This document shows positions 1 to 7,860 of a DNA stretch of 64,000 nt, one piece after another. The translations under genes were made by a program, and so were the position numbers. The DNA lies in the NCBI RefSeq assembly GCF_001429765.1, contig NZ_LMJB01000006.1, forward strand, positions 824,338 through 888,337, written 5' to 3'. Each line of letters begins with the position of its first letter. Positions within the stretch are counted from its first letter, which is position 1. Source of the stretch: Flavobacterium sp. Root901. Its GTDB lineage: Bacteria > Bacteroidota > Bacteroidia > Flavobacteriales > Flavobacteriaceae. The notes under the pieces are model-generated. The model was not told where the DNA came from. It saw only the letters and a list, made by a program, of their open reading frames with translations, and ran no database searches.

Positions 1-86
1 TCTTTAATTATAAGAAGGTTTTTTAAATAAATTATCACAATATTCTATCGGATTAATAGGGCATGTAAACTTAAACAATTGCATTT

Positions 87-620
87 ATGAAAAATTTATC
101 AACAGCCACTTTTGGTGGTGGATGTTTTTGGTGTGTAGAAGCTGTAATTCAGCGTTTAAAGGGTGTTGAAACAATAAAATCCGGTTATTCAGATGGTTTT
201 ATAAAAAATCCGGCATATCGTGAAGTGTGTACCGGAAGAACAGGTCACGCAGAAGTTATTCAGGTTACTTTTGATTCTGACATAATTTCATATCATGATT
301 TATTGGTGGTATTTATGACAAGCCATGACCCAACAACTTTAAATCGTCAGGGCGGAGACAGCGGAACGCAATATCGTTCGATCATTTTATATCATGATGA
401 TACACAAAAAGAAATTGCAGAAAAAGTATTTGAAGAAGTCCAGCCGGTTTATGCTGATCCAATTGTAACACAGTTAAAACCTTTTGAAGTTTTTTACGAA
501 GCAGAAGATTATCATCAAAATTATTATAACAATAATCAGGAAGCCGGTTACTGTCAGTTTGTAATTGATCCAAAAGTTCAAAAACTAAAAAAAATGTATG
601 CTGATAAATTAATTGGCTAA
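87..620 (+). CDS. msrA: Peptide-methionine (S)-S-oxide reductase MsrA
   Basis: This cytoplasmic enzyme reduces methionine-S-sulfoxide in oxidised proteins and free methionine. The 177-residue length is normal for a single-domain MsrA. The family signature GGCFWC lies at residues 11-16, with the nucleophilic Cys at 13. The conserved block around residues 80-97 (SHDPTTLNRQGGDSGTQYRS) and the later EDYHQNYY are also present. It has no signal peptide and no fused MsrB domain. The gene stands alone, and a long palindrome (632-718) follows its stop codon. Confidence 0.95.
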   Translation: MKNLSTATFGGGCFWCVEAVIQRLKGVETIKSGYSDGFIKNPAYREVCTGRTGHAEVIQVTFDSDIISYHDLLVVFMTSHDPTTLNRQGGDSGTQYRSIILYHDDTQKEIAEKVFEEVQPVYADPIVTQLKPFEVFYEAEDYHQNYYNNNQEAGYCQFVIDPKVQKLKKMYADKLIG

Positions 621-631
621 ATAGTTTTTTA

Positions 632-718
632 TGCCACAGATTACACGGATTGAAAGGATTTCTTTTTTTTGAAATGTAAATAAATTAAAAAATTCTTTAA
701 TCCTTGTAATCTGTGGCA
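632..718. repeat. Long intergenic palindrome, 'TGCCACAGATTACA' family
   Basis: The arms are TGCCACAGATTACA at the left and the matching TGTAATCTGTGGCA at the right, with further complementarity (GGATT/AATCC) inside. The element lies between msrA and selO. A shorter member of the same family is at 5733-5781 and a decayed one at about 25302-25405. It could act as a terminator or RNA-stability hairpin, or be a REP-like dispersed element; only the repeat itself is seen. Confidence 0.75.
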
Positions 719-733
719 AAAACAATATCTCAA

Positions 734-2302
734 ATGAAAAATTTAAAAATAAACAATCGATTTACTGCCGAATTACCTGCAGATCCTGACTTGACCAACG
801 AAATTCGTCAAGTTAAGAATACCTCGTTTTCTTATGTAAATCCAACAAAACCTTCTAACCCAAAATTAATTCATGCTTCAGAAGAAGTTGCCGAAATGGT
901 TGGGATTTCAAAAGATGAAATTCAGTCTGAGGAGTTTCTGAATGTTTTTTCAGGAAAAGAAATTCTTCCTGAAACACAGCCTTATGCGATGTGTTATGCG
1001 GGCCATCAATTTGGAAACTGGGCAGGACAACTGGGAGATGGACGCGCTATCAATTTAACTGAAGTTGAAAATAAGAATGAGTTTTTTACGCTTCAGCTAA
1101 AAGGTGCCGGAAAAACGCCTTACTCCAGAACAGCCGATGGCCTGGCCGTTTTACGCTCGTCAATAAGAGAATATTTATGTGCCGAAGCCATGTATCATTT
1201 AGGAGTTCCTACCACCCGATCACTTTCTTTAATTCTCTCCGGAGATCAGGTTTTGCGTGATGTTTTGTATAACGGCAATCCGGCTTATGAAAAAGGTGCG
1301 ATCGTCTGTCGTGTAGCACCGTCTTTTATTCGTTTTGGAAGTTTTGAAATGCTGACTGCCAGAAATGAACTTACAAATTTAAAACAGTTTGTAGATTATA
1401 ATATCAAGCATTATTTCCCTGAAATTAAAGGCGAACCAAAAGAGCAATATTTACAATTCTTTAAAAAAGCAGCTGATACAACCCGTGAAATGATTTTACA
1501 TTGGCAGCGTGTTGGTTTTGTTCATGGTGTAATGAATACAGATAATATGTCGATTCATGGCATTACAATAGATTACGGTCCTTACGGATGGCTCGAAAAT
1601 TATGACCCCAACTGGACGCCAAATACTACAGACAGCCAAAACAGAAGATATCGTTTTGGAAATCAGCCTCAGGCTGCACATTGGAATTTGTACCAATTGG
1701 CAAATGCCATTTATCCTCTAATAAATGAAACAGAAGGATTAGAAAAAATCTTAGAATCATTTATGGATAATTTTATTGTTGAATATAATCAAATGTTTTT
1801 AAGTAAATTAGGAATATTTACTTCAACTGAAACTGACAATGATTTAATTGATAATCTGGAAGCTGTATTGCAATTAACAGAAACGGATATGACTATTTTT
1901 TTTAGAAATTTAAGTTCTGTTTCGAAATCTGATTCTGTTGAAAAAGCAATCGAAAAAATTCAATTTTCATTTTATCATATCGAAGAAGTTTCCGGTGATA
2001 TTTTAGAAGCCTGGAAAAAATGGTTTATTGTATATTTAAAAAGATTAGTGGCAGAAACTTTATCAGATGAAGAGCGTTCACAAAAAATGAACTTAATTAA
2101 TCCGAAATATGTGCTTCGTAATTATATGGCACAATTAGCGATAGATGCTGCTGATAAAGAAGATTATTCATTGATAAATGAACTTTATACCGTATTGCAA
2201 AAACCTTATGACGAGCAGAATGAATATGAAAAATGGTTTGCTAAACGTCCGGATTGGGCAAAGTCTAAAATAGGATGTTCAATGCTTTCCTGCAGTTCTT
2301 AA
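734..2302 (+). CDS. selO: Protein adenylyltransferase SelO (YdiU/UPF0061 family)
   Basis: SelO is a pseudokinase-fold enzyme that transfers AMP to protein hydroxyl groups and is linked to redox homeostasis. The family blocks are visible: YAMCYAGHQFGNWAGQLGDGRA, GAGKTPYSRTADGLAVLRSS, VHGVMNTDNMS and the metal-binding IDYGPYGW. The C terminus ends in SCSS, the position where animal SelO carries selenocysteine; here it is a standard Cys. A GTG at 713 would extend the frame, but it lies inside the right arm of an intergenic palindrome, so I chose the ATG at 734 (522 residues). The neighbours msrA and a YpdA-like reductase also concern thiol or oxidative stress. Confidence 0.93.
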   Translation: MKNLKINNRFTAELPADPDLTNEIRQVKNTSFSYVNPTKPSNPKLIHASEEVAEMVGISKDEIQSEEFLNVFSGKEILPETQPYAMCYAGHQFGNWAGQLGDGRAINLTEVENKNEFFTLQLKGAGKTPYSRTADGLAVLRSSIREYLCAEAMYHLGVPTTRSLSLILSGDQVLRDVLYNGNPAYEKGAIVCRVAPSFIRFGSFEMLTARNELTNLKQFVDYNIKHYFPEIKGEPKEQYLQFFKKAADTTREMILHWQRVGFVHGVMNTDNMSIHGITIDYGPYGWLENYDPNWTPNTTDSQNRRYRFGNQPQAAHWNLYQLANAIYPLINETEGLEKILESFMDNFIVEYNQMFLSKLGIFTSTETDNDLIDNLEAVLQLTETDMTIFFRNLSSVSKSDSVEKAIEKIQFSFYHIEEVSGDILEAWKKWFIVYLKRLVAETLSDEERSQKMNLINPKYVLRNYMAQLAIDAADKEDYSLINELYTVLQKPYDEQNEYEKWFAKRPDWAKSKIGCSMLSCSS

Positions 2303-2310
2303 TTATTTTT

Positions 2311-2367
2311 TTGCCGTGAATTCATGAATTTTTAACTAAAAAAAATCGATTTAAAAATTCACGGCAA
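2311..2367. terminator. Palindrome between convergent selO and ypdA
   Basis: TTGCCGTGAAT at 2311-2321 pairs with ATTCACGGCAA at 2357-2367, with additional A/T pairing inside. It sits exactly between two convergent stop codons, so it could end transcription in both directions. The long A/T-rich loop is not that of a compact classical terminator. Confidence 0.5.
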
Positions 2368-2373
2368 ATAAAA

Positions 2374-3342
2374 CTATTGTGAAACAATATAATCCACAAT
2401 CATATTAGCGTGGATTCTCGAGTTTTCAATAAACCATTTATGTGTCTGCATTCCACCGCAGACTACGCCGGCCAAAAACAAGCCTTTAACATTGGTTTCC
2501 ATAGTTTCGGTATTGTAAATCGGAATTTTTAATTCGTCATTTGAAAGTTCGATTCCGATATTTTCAAGAAAATTTAAGTCTGGTTTATAACCTGTTAAGG
2601 CTAAAACAAAATCATTTTCGATTGTAACTTTTCCGTTTGGAGTTTCAATTTCAACTTCGTTATTTCGAATTTCCGTAATATTCGATTCAAAATACGCTTT
2701 GATGCTTCCTTCGGCAATTCGATTTTCAATATCGGGTTTAACCCAATACTTTACTCTGCTATTAATTTCGTTTTTACGAATTACCATCGTAACATTTGCA
2801 CCTTTTCTCCAGCACTCTAATGCTGCATCTACAGATGAATTATTCGCTCCAACAACCAAAACATTTCGAAATGCATATTCATGAGCTTCCTTATAATAGT
2901 GTCGCACCTTTGGCAGTTCCTCACCTTTAACATTCATCTGAATCGGAATATCATAAAAACCAGTAGCAATGACTATATTTTTAGATTGGTATTGACTTTT
3001 ATCTGTAAAAACTTCAAATAAAGATTTTTGTATTTTATTGATTCCGGTTACTTTTTCAAATAAATGAATATTGAAATTAAAATAGCGGTGAATATTTCGA
3101 TAATATTCTAAAGCTTCCTGACGGCCTGGTTTTGGCGCCAAACAATTAAACGGAATATCACCAATTTCAAGTCTTTCGGCAGTTGAGAAAAAAGTCATAT
3201 ATAAAGGATAGTTAAAAATACTATTTACAATTGCTCCTTTTTCTATAATTAAATATTTTAAATTCTTTTTTTGAGCTTCAATTGCGCAGGCAAGTCCAAT
3301 TGGGCCGCCTCCAACAATAATTAAATCATATTGATGAGCCAT
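2374..3342 (-). CDS. ypdA: YpdA-family FAD/NAD(P) oxidoreductase (putative bacillithiol disulfide reductase)
   Basis: This is a two-dinucleotide-fold flavoprotein of 322 residues. The N-terminal FAD-binding motif is IIVGGGPIGLACAIEA (about residues 8-23). A second Rossmann motif, VLVVGANNSSVDAALECWRKGA, lies near residue 165, and a C-terminal GLFLAGVVCGG block closes the fold. There is no CxxC pair typical of thioredoxin reductase, which fits YpdA, the enzyme that reduces bacillithiol disulfide with NADPH. The bacillithiol assignment comes from the family. It is 6 bp upstream of the CYTH gene stop in the same direction, so the two are probably co-transcribed. Confidence 0.82.
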   Translation of the reverse strand: MAHQYDLIIVGGGPIGLACAIEAQKKNLKYLIIEKGAIVNSIFNYPLYMTFFSTAERLEIGDIPFNCLAPKPGRQEALEYYRNIHRYFNFNIHLFEKVTGINKIQKSLFEVFTDKSQYQSKNIVIATGFYDIPIQMNVKGEELPKVRHYYKEAHEYAFRNVLVVGANNSSVDAALECWRKGANVTMVIRKNEINSRVKYWVKPDIENRIAEGSIKAYFESNITEIRNNEVEIETPNGKVTIENDFVLALTGYKPDLNFLENIGIELSNDELKIPIYNTETMETNVKGLFLAGVVCGGMQTHKWFIENSRIHANMIVDYIVSQ

Positions 3343-3348
3343 AAATTA

Positions 3349-3822
3349 TTATTTTTCCCAGTTTTTAAAAGGATTTTTACTCAAATAAGCGTTGTAATAT
3401 CTTTCATCATTTGTAACTTCCTCTCCTAGCCAGTCCGGTTTTTCAAAGCTTTCAGTTTCAGACTGCAGTTCAATTTCAGCCATTATTAAACCTTCATTTT
3501 CACCGTAAAATTCATCAACTTCATAAATATGATTTCCAAATTTAATTTCATATCTGGTCTTCTCAATTTTTCCTTTTTCACATAATTTAAGAAGTTCAGC
3601 AGCTTCATCCAGCGGTATTTGATTTTCCCATTCAAAACGGGACATTCCGCCCTGATGTCCAATACCTTTTATGGTCAAAAAAGCTTTTTCACCTTTAATT
3701 CTAACACGAACTGTCCTTTCGGGAATCGAACTAAGATAACCTTGTGCAATTTTATTTTTTGCAAATGCCTGTTCTTTAAAATCGTCTGATTTTACAAGAA
3801 ACTTTCTTTCTATTTCCAGCAT
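3349..3822 (-). CDS. CYTH domain protein (triphosphate tunnel metalloenzyme)
   Basis: The protein begins MLEIERKFLV, the EIERKF form of the ExExK signature that defines the CYTH superfamily. The alternating acidic/basic beta strands of the tunnel follow (RVRIKGEKAFLTIKG, KTRYEIKFG, YEVDEFYGENEGLIMAEIEL). Members hydrolyse inorganic or organic triphosphates; the class IV adenylate cyclase activity is rarer. At 157 residues it is a stand-alone domain. The substrate cannot be told from sequence. It is the first gene of a likely two-gene unit with ypdA. Confidence 0.88.
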   Translation of the reverse strand: MLEIERKFLVKSDDFKEQAFAKNKIAQGYLSSIPERTVRVRIKGEKAFLTIKGIGHQGGMSRFEWENQIPLDEAAELLKLCEKGKIEKTRYEIKFGNHIYEVDEFYGENEGLIMAEIELQSETESFEKPDWLGEEVTNDERYYNAYLSKNPFKNWEK

Positions 3823-3976
3823 TTTGAGTCTAAATTTATTTTACTGCAAGTTACTCAATTTAATTGAGTCATGAAATCGGGATTTTCAAATTCTAAAAAT
3901 TTGAATGGGTTTAGTTTTAAATCATGCCTGTTGAAAATCCTGACAAATTATCTGATTAATAACAGTTTATGTTTTA

Positions 3977-3984
3977 TATTTTTG
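3977..3984 (+). promoter_or_regulatory. Bacteroidota -7 element TATTTTTG upstream of the HHH protein
   Basis: TATTTTTG matches TAnnTTTG. A roughly 90-nt 5' untranslated region would follow. That leader contains TTCTGGC (4007-4013) complementary to GCCAGAA (4048-4054), so it may fold. The -33 element is not convincing. Confidence 0.4.
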
Positions 3985-4077
3985 GTAAATTTGATAGAAC
4001 GATTACTTCTGGCCTATTTCTGAAAAGGCAGAGCGACTGACATAATAGCCAGAATCAAATAATTAAAATGTAACATT

Positions 4078-4629
4078 ATGGATTTATTATATATATTAAT
4101 ACCGGCCATGGTGGGCTTAGTCTGTGGGGTTATAGGATACATCCTTGGTAAAAAGAACACGAAAAGATATGATACACTTGCTGCTTCAATTCAGGCCGAT
4201 TTAGATGTATGCCAGATACATGCAAAGAATTTAAATACAAAATTGGGCGCTCTTGAAGCAGAATTAGCGGATCATGCGAAAGTTAAGACAGCTGCTCCGA
4301 AATCATTTTTAGGCGAAGTTGATACACTCCCGTTTGACAGCGAATCAGCATCAAATGTTTTAGGAAAGAAAATCAAACAGGATGATCTAAAAATAGTCGA
4401 AGGAATTGGACCTAAAATTGAGGTTTTGTTAAATGGCAGAGGAATTATAACCTGGTATGATCTTTCGCAATCTACTACAGAAGAACTGCAATCCATTCTG
4501 GATGCGGGCGGCGAAAATTATGCTATCCATAATCCGAGTACCTGGCCTAAACAAGCTTTATTTGCCTTCCAAAGCAAATGGCTGGAACTAAAAGAATTAC
4601 AGGAAAATCTGCTTGGGGGAAAAGAATAA
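4078..4629 (+). CDS. Membrane-anchored protein with helix-hairpin-helix-like domain
   Basis: The 183-residue protein has an N-terminal transmembrane helix (about residues 3-24, with glycines at the end) followed by a basic stretch and a helical, probably coiled-coil segment (residues 30-68). Its C-terminal half carries DDLKIVEGIGPKIEVLLNGR followed by ITWYDLSQSTTEELQSIL, the pattern of a helix-hairpin-helix domain as in proteins loosely annotated as 5' nuclease-like or DUF4332. No catalytic residues are recognisable. The topology predicts a short external N terminus and a cytoplasmic HHH domain, which might bind DNA or another protein at the membrane. The function is unknown. Confidence 0.75.
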   Translation: MDLLYILIPAMVGLVCGVIGYILGKKNTKRYDTLAASIQADLDVCQIHAKNLNTKLGALEAELADHAKVKTAAPKSFLGEVDTLPFDSESASNVLGKKIKQDDLKIVEGIGPKIEVLLNGRGIITWYDLSQSTTEELQSILDAGGENYAIHNPSTWPKQALFAFQSKWLELKELQENLLGGKE

Positions 4630-4683
4630 TTTAGGTTGAGAGGTTTGCACTTTATGTTTTGAAAAATCTGAACCTTTGTGCCT

Positions 4684-5715
4684 TTAAAAGAAATCCCAAC
4701 TTTGAGAGGTATTATAGCATAATTTACCTTTTGAAACTTCGAGGGGACAATTAAAATTATTGGTATAAAGTGCTCCGGTTCCCAGTCCTTGCGGCATTTT
4801 TGAATTCTGGAGAAATGTCCATTGTGCAATAGCATTTAATCCAATATTACTTTCTAATGCTGATGTTATCCACCAGCCAATATTATATTTTTCTGCCAAT
4901 GTGATCCATTCCTGCGTTCCTCTGAAACCTCCAATAAAACTCGGTTTTAAAATTATATATTGAGGCTGGATCTTCTGCAATAATTTTTCCTTTTCATTCC
5001 ATGAAAAAACACCAATTAGTTCTTCGTCTAATGCAATGGGAAATGGGGTTGCTTTGCACAAATCTGCCATTGCCTGAATATTTCCTTGCTTAATGGGCTG
5101 TTCAATGCTATGTAATTGAAATTTATTTAATTGAGAAAGTTTATCTAAAGCTTCGTTTAAAGAAAAAGCTCCATTTGCATCTACCCTGATCTCTATTTGT
5201 TCAGCAGAAAAATGACTGCGGATAAACGCCAGTAATTCTAATTCTTTCTGAAAATCAATGGCGCCAATTTTAAGCTTTATGCACTTAAAACCTTCTGCTA
5301 ATTTTTCTTCAATCTGCTGTTTCATAAAATCTGGTTCGCCCATCCAGACTAAACCGTTTATTTCGATTGATTCAGCATTACTGGTAAAACCTGAGGGAAA
5401 AAGCAAAAATGGATCTTCACTTTTTAATGATAAAAAAGCCATTTCAATTCCAAATTGAATCGACGGAAATTCCAGTAAAGATTCCCAAAGTTCTTTTTCT
5501 CCCAAATGAATATTTTCACAAGCCCATTTTAGTTTTTCTTCATAATCAGTTCGATCATCAGCACTTAAACCACGTAAAATACCGCACTCTCCTATTCCTT
5601 TTTTGCCATTTTCATCCAGAACAATAAACCAGGTTTCTTTTTCAGTCATAATGCCGCGAGACGTCCCCGAAGGGCGTTTAAATTCGAGCATATATTTATA
5701 GTATGTTGCTTTCAA
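4684..5715 (-). CDS. menC: o-Succinylbenzoate synthase MenC (enolase superfamily)
   Basis: The enzyme dehydrates SHCHC to o-succinylbenzoate in menaquinone synthesis. The enolase-superfamily residues are all visible: the KxK pair at Lys147/Lys149 (CIKLKIG), metal ligands at Asp179 (RVDANG), Glu205 (SIEQP) and Asp230 (ALDEEL), and Lys257 (ILKPSF). The length of 343 is normal. Some relatives are dipeptide epimerases, but the presence of menA, menB and menD within 8 kb on the same strand supports MenC. It is the last gene of the minus-strand men region. Confidence 0.87.
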   Translation of the reverse strand: MKATYYKYMLEFKRPSGTSRGIMTEKETWFIVLDENGKKGIGECGILRGLSADDRTDYEEKLKWACENIHLGEKELWESLLEFPSIQFGIEMAFLSLKSEDPFLLFPSGFTSNAESIEINGLVWMGEPDFMKQQIEEKLAEGFKCIKLKIGAIDFQKELELLAFIRSHFSAEQIEIRVDANGAFSLNEALDKLSQLNKFQLHSIEQPIKQGNIQAMADLCKATPFPIALDEELIGVFSWNEKEKLLQKIQPQYIILKPSFIGGFRGTQEWITLAEKYNIGWWITSALESNIGLNAIAQWTFLQNSKMPQGLGTGALYTNNFNCPLEVSKGKLCYNTSQSWDFF

Positions 5716-5732
5716 AATATTTTAAATTTTTA

Positions 5733-5781
5733 GCCACAGATTACACAAGATTAATGGATTATAAAATGTGTAATCTGTGGC
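5733..5781. repeat. Palindromic repeat, 'CCACAGATTACACA' family
   Basis: Perfect arms GCCACAGATTACACA and TGTGTAATCTGTGGC enclose about 19 bases. It lies between menC and the TPR gene and shares its arm sequence with the element at 632-718. It may terminate or attenuate the transcript entering menC. Confidence 0.75.
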
Positions 5782-5787
5782 CAAATT

Positions 5788-6990
5788 TTAATTATATAGT
5801 TTTAAAACTTTTTCGAAGTCTTTTGAAGGTAAACCGGCTTTTTCAAAAACCGCAAAATCTGTTTTAGTTTTGTCTTTCCAGCTTATATTATCAGTTACAT
5901 TTTGATCCTGATATTTTTTATAGATTGCTTTCGCATCGCTGTATCTATTGCTGACCAGATAAACATGTGCTAAATTTAGTTTTACCAACAATTCAGTATC
6001 ATCCAGCTTTTCGCCTTCTTGCAAAAACTTTAATGCTTTTGCGTATTGTCTGGTCAAAAGGTAACAGTAACCAATTGAATTATAATCTAAAGCCGTTGCT
6101 TTTCCATCATTAATGATGGTGCTTAATTTTTGGATTGCTTCGTTGTATTTTTGCTGTTTGGTTAAAGATGAAGCCTGATTCCTTAAATCATTATAAATAT
6201 TTTTTGAAATATCGGCGTCTTTGTAACATGCATTTCCAAAGTCTTTATACACTTTGGTTTTTTCTACTGCAAGCAGCTTTTGGAATTCTGAATAACGATA
6301 CTGTTTCATTATTTTGTCTAAAATGCAGACACAAAAATCATCAGAATTGGCCATTTTTTGTGCCATTGTAGAGGTTTTACAAAGACTGATAATTTCATTC
6401 TTATTGTCCTGATTCCAGCCTCTGTTCAGTTTAATATCAACCCAAGGCACCACTTCAAGAACTATTTTTTGAGTTAAAAACCAGTTTTTGCTTTCAAAAC
6501 CAAACCATATTGTCGTTGTGTTTTCTTTTAAACAGGAATTTTTGTCTAATGAAATTCTCTTGGCATCTTTACTAACGGGCTCTGACTGGGAGTAGCACGC
6601 AGTATCTGTTTTTCCATCAGAAGCATATTTTTTGGCCTCTTCATTTGATGTAAAAAGCGAATAAGTACACTGATCGTCTCCGGAAATTTTAGACATTAAA
6701 AAAACCGCCCCCGCAGATCCCTGCCCAATTCCATAAGGATCCGGAATAGATTTTAAAAGCGAAACCAAGCTATTGGCCATTTGCTGATTTTTGTCGAGAA
6801 GTGTAATTCGGTAGACAATTTCAGTAGTTCCAACCGGTAAGTCTTCAGTTTTTACAACAAGACGATCGCCCGCAGAAACGAGAACTTCTTTTGTTGTGGC
6901 GCGTTCTTTGTCCCAATAACCGTCTTTTTGGGCAAATGTGCTAAAAGTTGAAGTAAGTAAAAGAAGTAGAAATATTCTTTTGAAATTCAT
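5788..6990 (-). CDS. Secreted TPR-repeat protein
   Basis: I place the start at the ATG at 6990, which gives a clean signal peptide (MNFKRIFLLLLL...TFAQ) and 400 residues; an upstream ATG would add 11 polar residues. The N-terminal 170 residues form an unrecognised beta-rich domain. It is followed by a short helical block with a conserved FCVCILDKIMKQYRYSEF segment and then two or three tetratricopeptide repeats (NEAIQKLSTIINDGKATALDYNSIGYCYLLTRQYAKALKF and the next unit, about residues 275-365). It is probably a periplasmic or outer-membrane-associated scaffold. The relation to menaquinone synthesis is positional only. Confidence 0.75.
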   Translation of the reverse strand: MNFKRIFLLLLLTSTFSTFAQKDGYWDKERATTKEVLVSAGDRLVVKTEDLPVGTTEIVYRITLLDKNQQMANSLVSLLKSIPDPYGIGQGSAGAVFLMSKISGDDQCTYSLFTSNEEAKKYASDGKTDTACYSQSEPVSKDAKRISLDKNSCLKENTTTIWFGFESKNWFLTQKIVLEVVPWVDIKLNRGWNQDNKNEIISLCKTSTMAQKMANSDDFCVCILDKIMKQYRYSEFQKLLAVEKTKVYKDFGNACYKDADISKNIYNDLRNQASSLTKQQKYNEAIQKLSTIINDGKATALDYNSIGYCYLLTRQYAKALKFLQEGEKLDDTELLVKLNLAHVYLVSNRYSDAKAIYKKYQDQNVTDNISWKDKTKTDFAVFEKAGLPSKDFEKVLKLYN

Positions 6991-7061
6991 ATTTGATTTG
7001 TTTTTTGACTCAAATGGACTCATAAAAAATTATGCCAAAAAATATTCTTTTGAAACCGAAT

Positions 7062-7146
7062 GCCCTAGCCCCGATAGTAGTGAAAATACTTTTTCTGGCT
7101 TCTTTAGCCAGAAAAAGATTGAAACGGATAGCGGGATTAGCTCCTT
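7062..7146 (+). ncRNA. Structured intergenic element, flavo-1-like RNA candidate (copy 1)
   Basis: The element reads GCCCTAGCCCCGATAG ... AAGATTGAAACGGATAGCGGGA, with a perfect 12-bp hairpin in the middle (CTTTTTCTGGCT at 7089-7100 against AGCCAGAAAAAG at 7106-7117). A second copy on the opposite strand at 61010-61092 keeps the CTAG-CCCGATAG left block and the GGATAGCGGGA right block, but its hairpin is wholly different in sequence, so pairing is conserved through covariation. This agrees with my memory of the flavo-1 motif of Bacteroidota, but I could not run a covariance model. It lies between the TPR gene and the UPF0173 gene, antisense to both. Confidence 0.55.
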
Positions 7147-7155
7147 CGGCTTAAT

Positions 7156-7833
7156 TTATAATTCTATAGATTCACCTACTCCTAAAAGCATTAAATCTTT
7201 TCCTTTATCAAAGAATTTACGAATTGATTCTTCGTGGTTGATTTCGATATAACCAAAAGTATCAAAGTGATAACCTAAAATTTTATCGCATTCTACAAAA
7301 TCCGAAGTAATGATAGCATCTTCTACATCCATTGTAAAATTATTTCCAATTGGAAGAATTGCTAAATCTAATTTCGTTCTTAACGGGATTAATTTCATAT
7401 CGTAAGTCAATGCAGTGTCTCCAGCGATGTAAATATTTTTGTGTTCGCCTTCGATAACAAATCCTCCCGGATTTCCGCCGTAAGTTCCGTCAGGGAAAGA
7501 ACTTGAGTGAATCGCATTTACATATTTTACTTTTCCGAAATCAAATTTCCAGCTTCCGCCATGATTCATCGGGTGCGAATTAAAACCTTTTTTTGCATAG
7601 TAACTTGCAATTTCGGCGTTTGAAACAATTACTGCATTTGTATTTTTTGCAATAGTCTCAACGTCTAAAACGTGGTCACTGTGTGCGTGAGTCAGTAAAA
7701 TATAATCGGCTTTTAATGTATTTATATCGATGGCTGCCGCTTGTGGATTTCCAGAAATAAAAGGATCAACAATAATATGTTTTCCTCCCACTTCGATTGC
7801 TAAAGAAGCATGTCCGTAAAATGTAATTTTCAT
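7156..7833 (-). CDS. UPF0173 metal-dependent hydrolase (metallo-beta-lactamase fold)
   Basis: The zinc-binding signature HAHSDH is at residues 49-54, preceded by the typical IIVDPF and GNP strands. Further metal ligands are visible in the later NHGG, AGDTAL and ILGYHFDTF segments. The length of 225 matches UPF0173 (YtkL-like) proteins, whose substrates are unknown. It has no signal peptide. It is 27 bp downstream of menA in the same direction and is probably in that operon. Confidence 0.88.
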   Translation of the reverse strand: MKITFYGHASLAIEVGGKHIIVDPFISGNPQAAAIDINTLKADYILLTHAHSDHVLDVETIAKNTNAVIVSNAEIASYYAKKGFNSHPMNHGGSWKFDFGKVKYVNAIHSSSFPDGTYGGNPGGFVIEGEHKNIYIAGDTALTYDMKLIPLRTKLDLAILPIGNNFTMDVEDAIITSDFVECDKILGYHFDTFGYIEINHEESIRKFFDKGKDLMLLGVGESIEL

Positions 7834-7860
7834 TTTTTAAAATTTAAAGTTTAACTTCGA

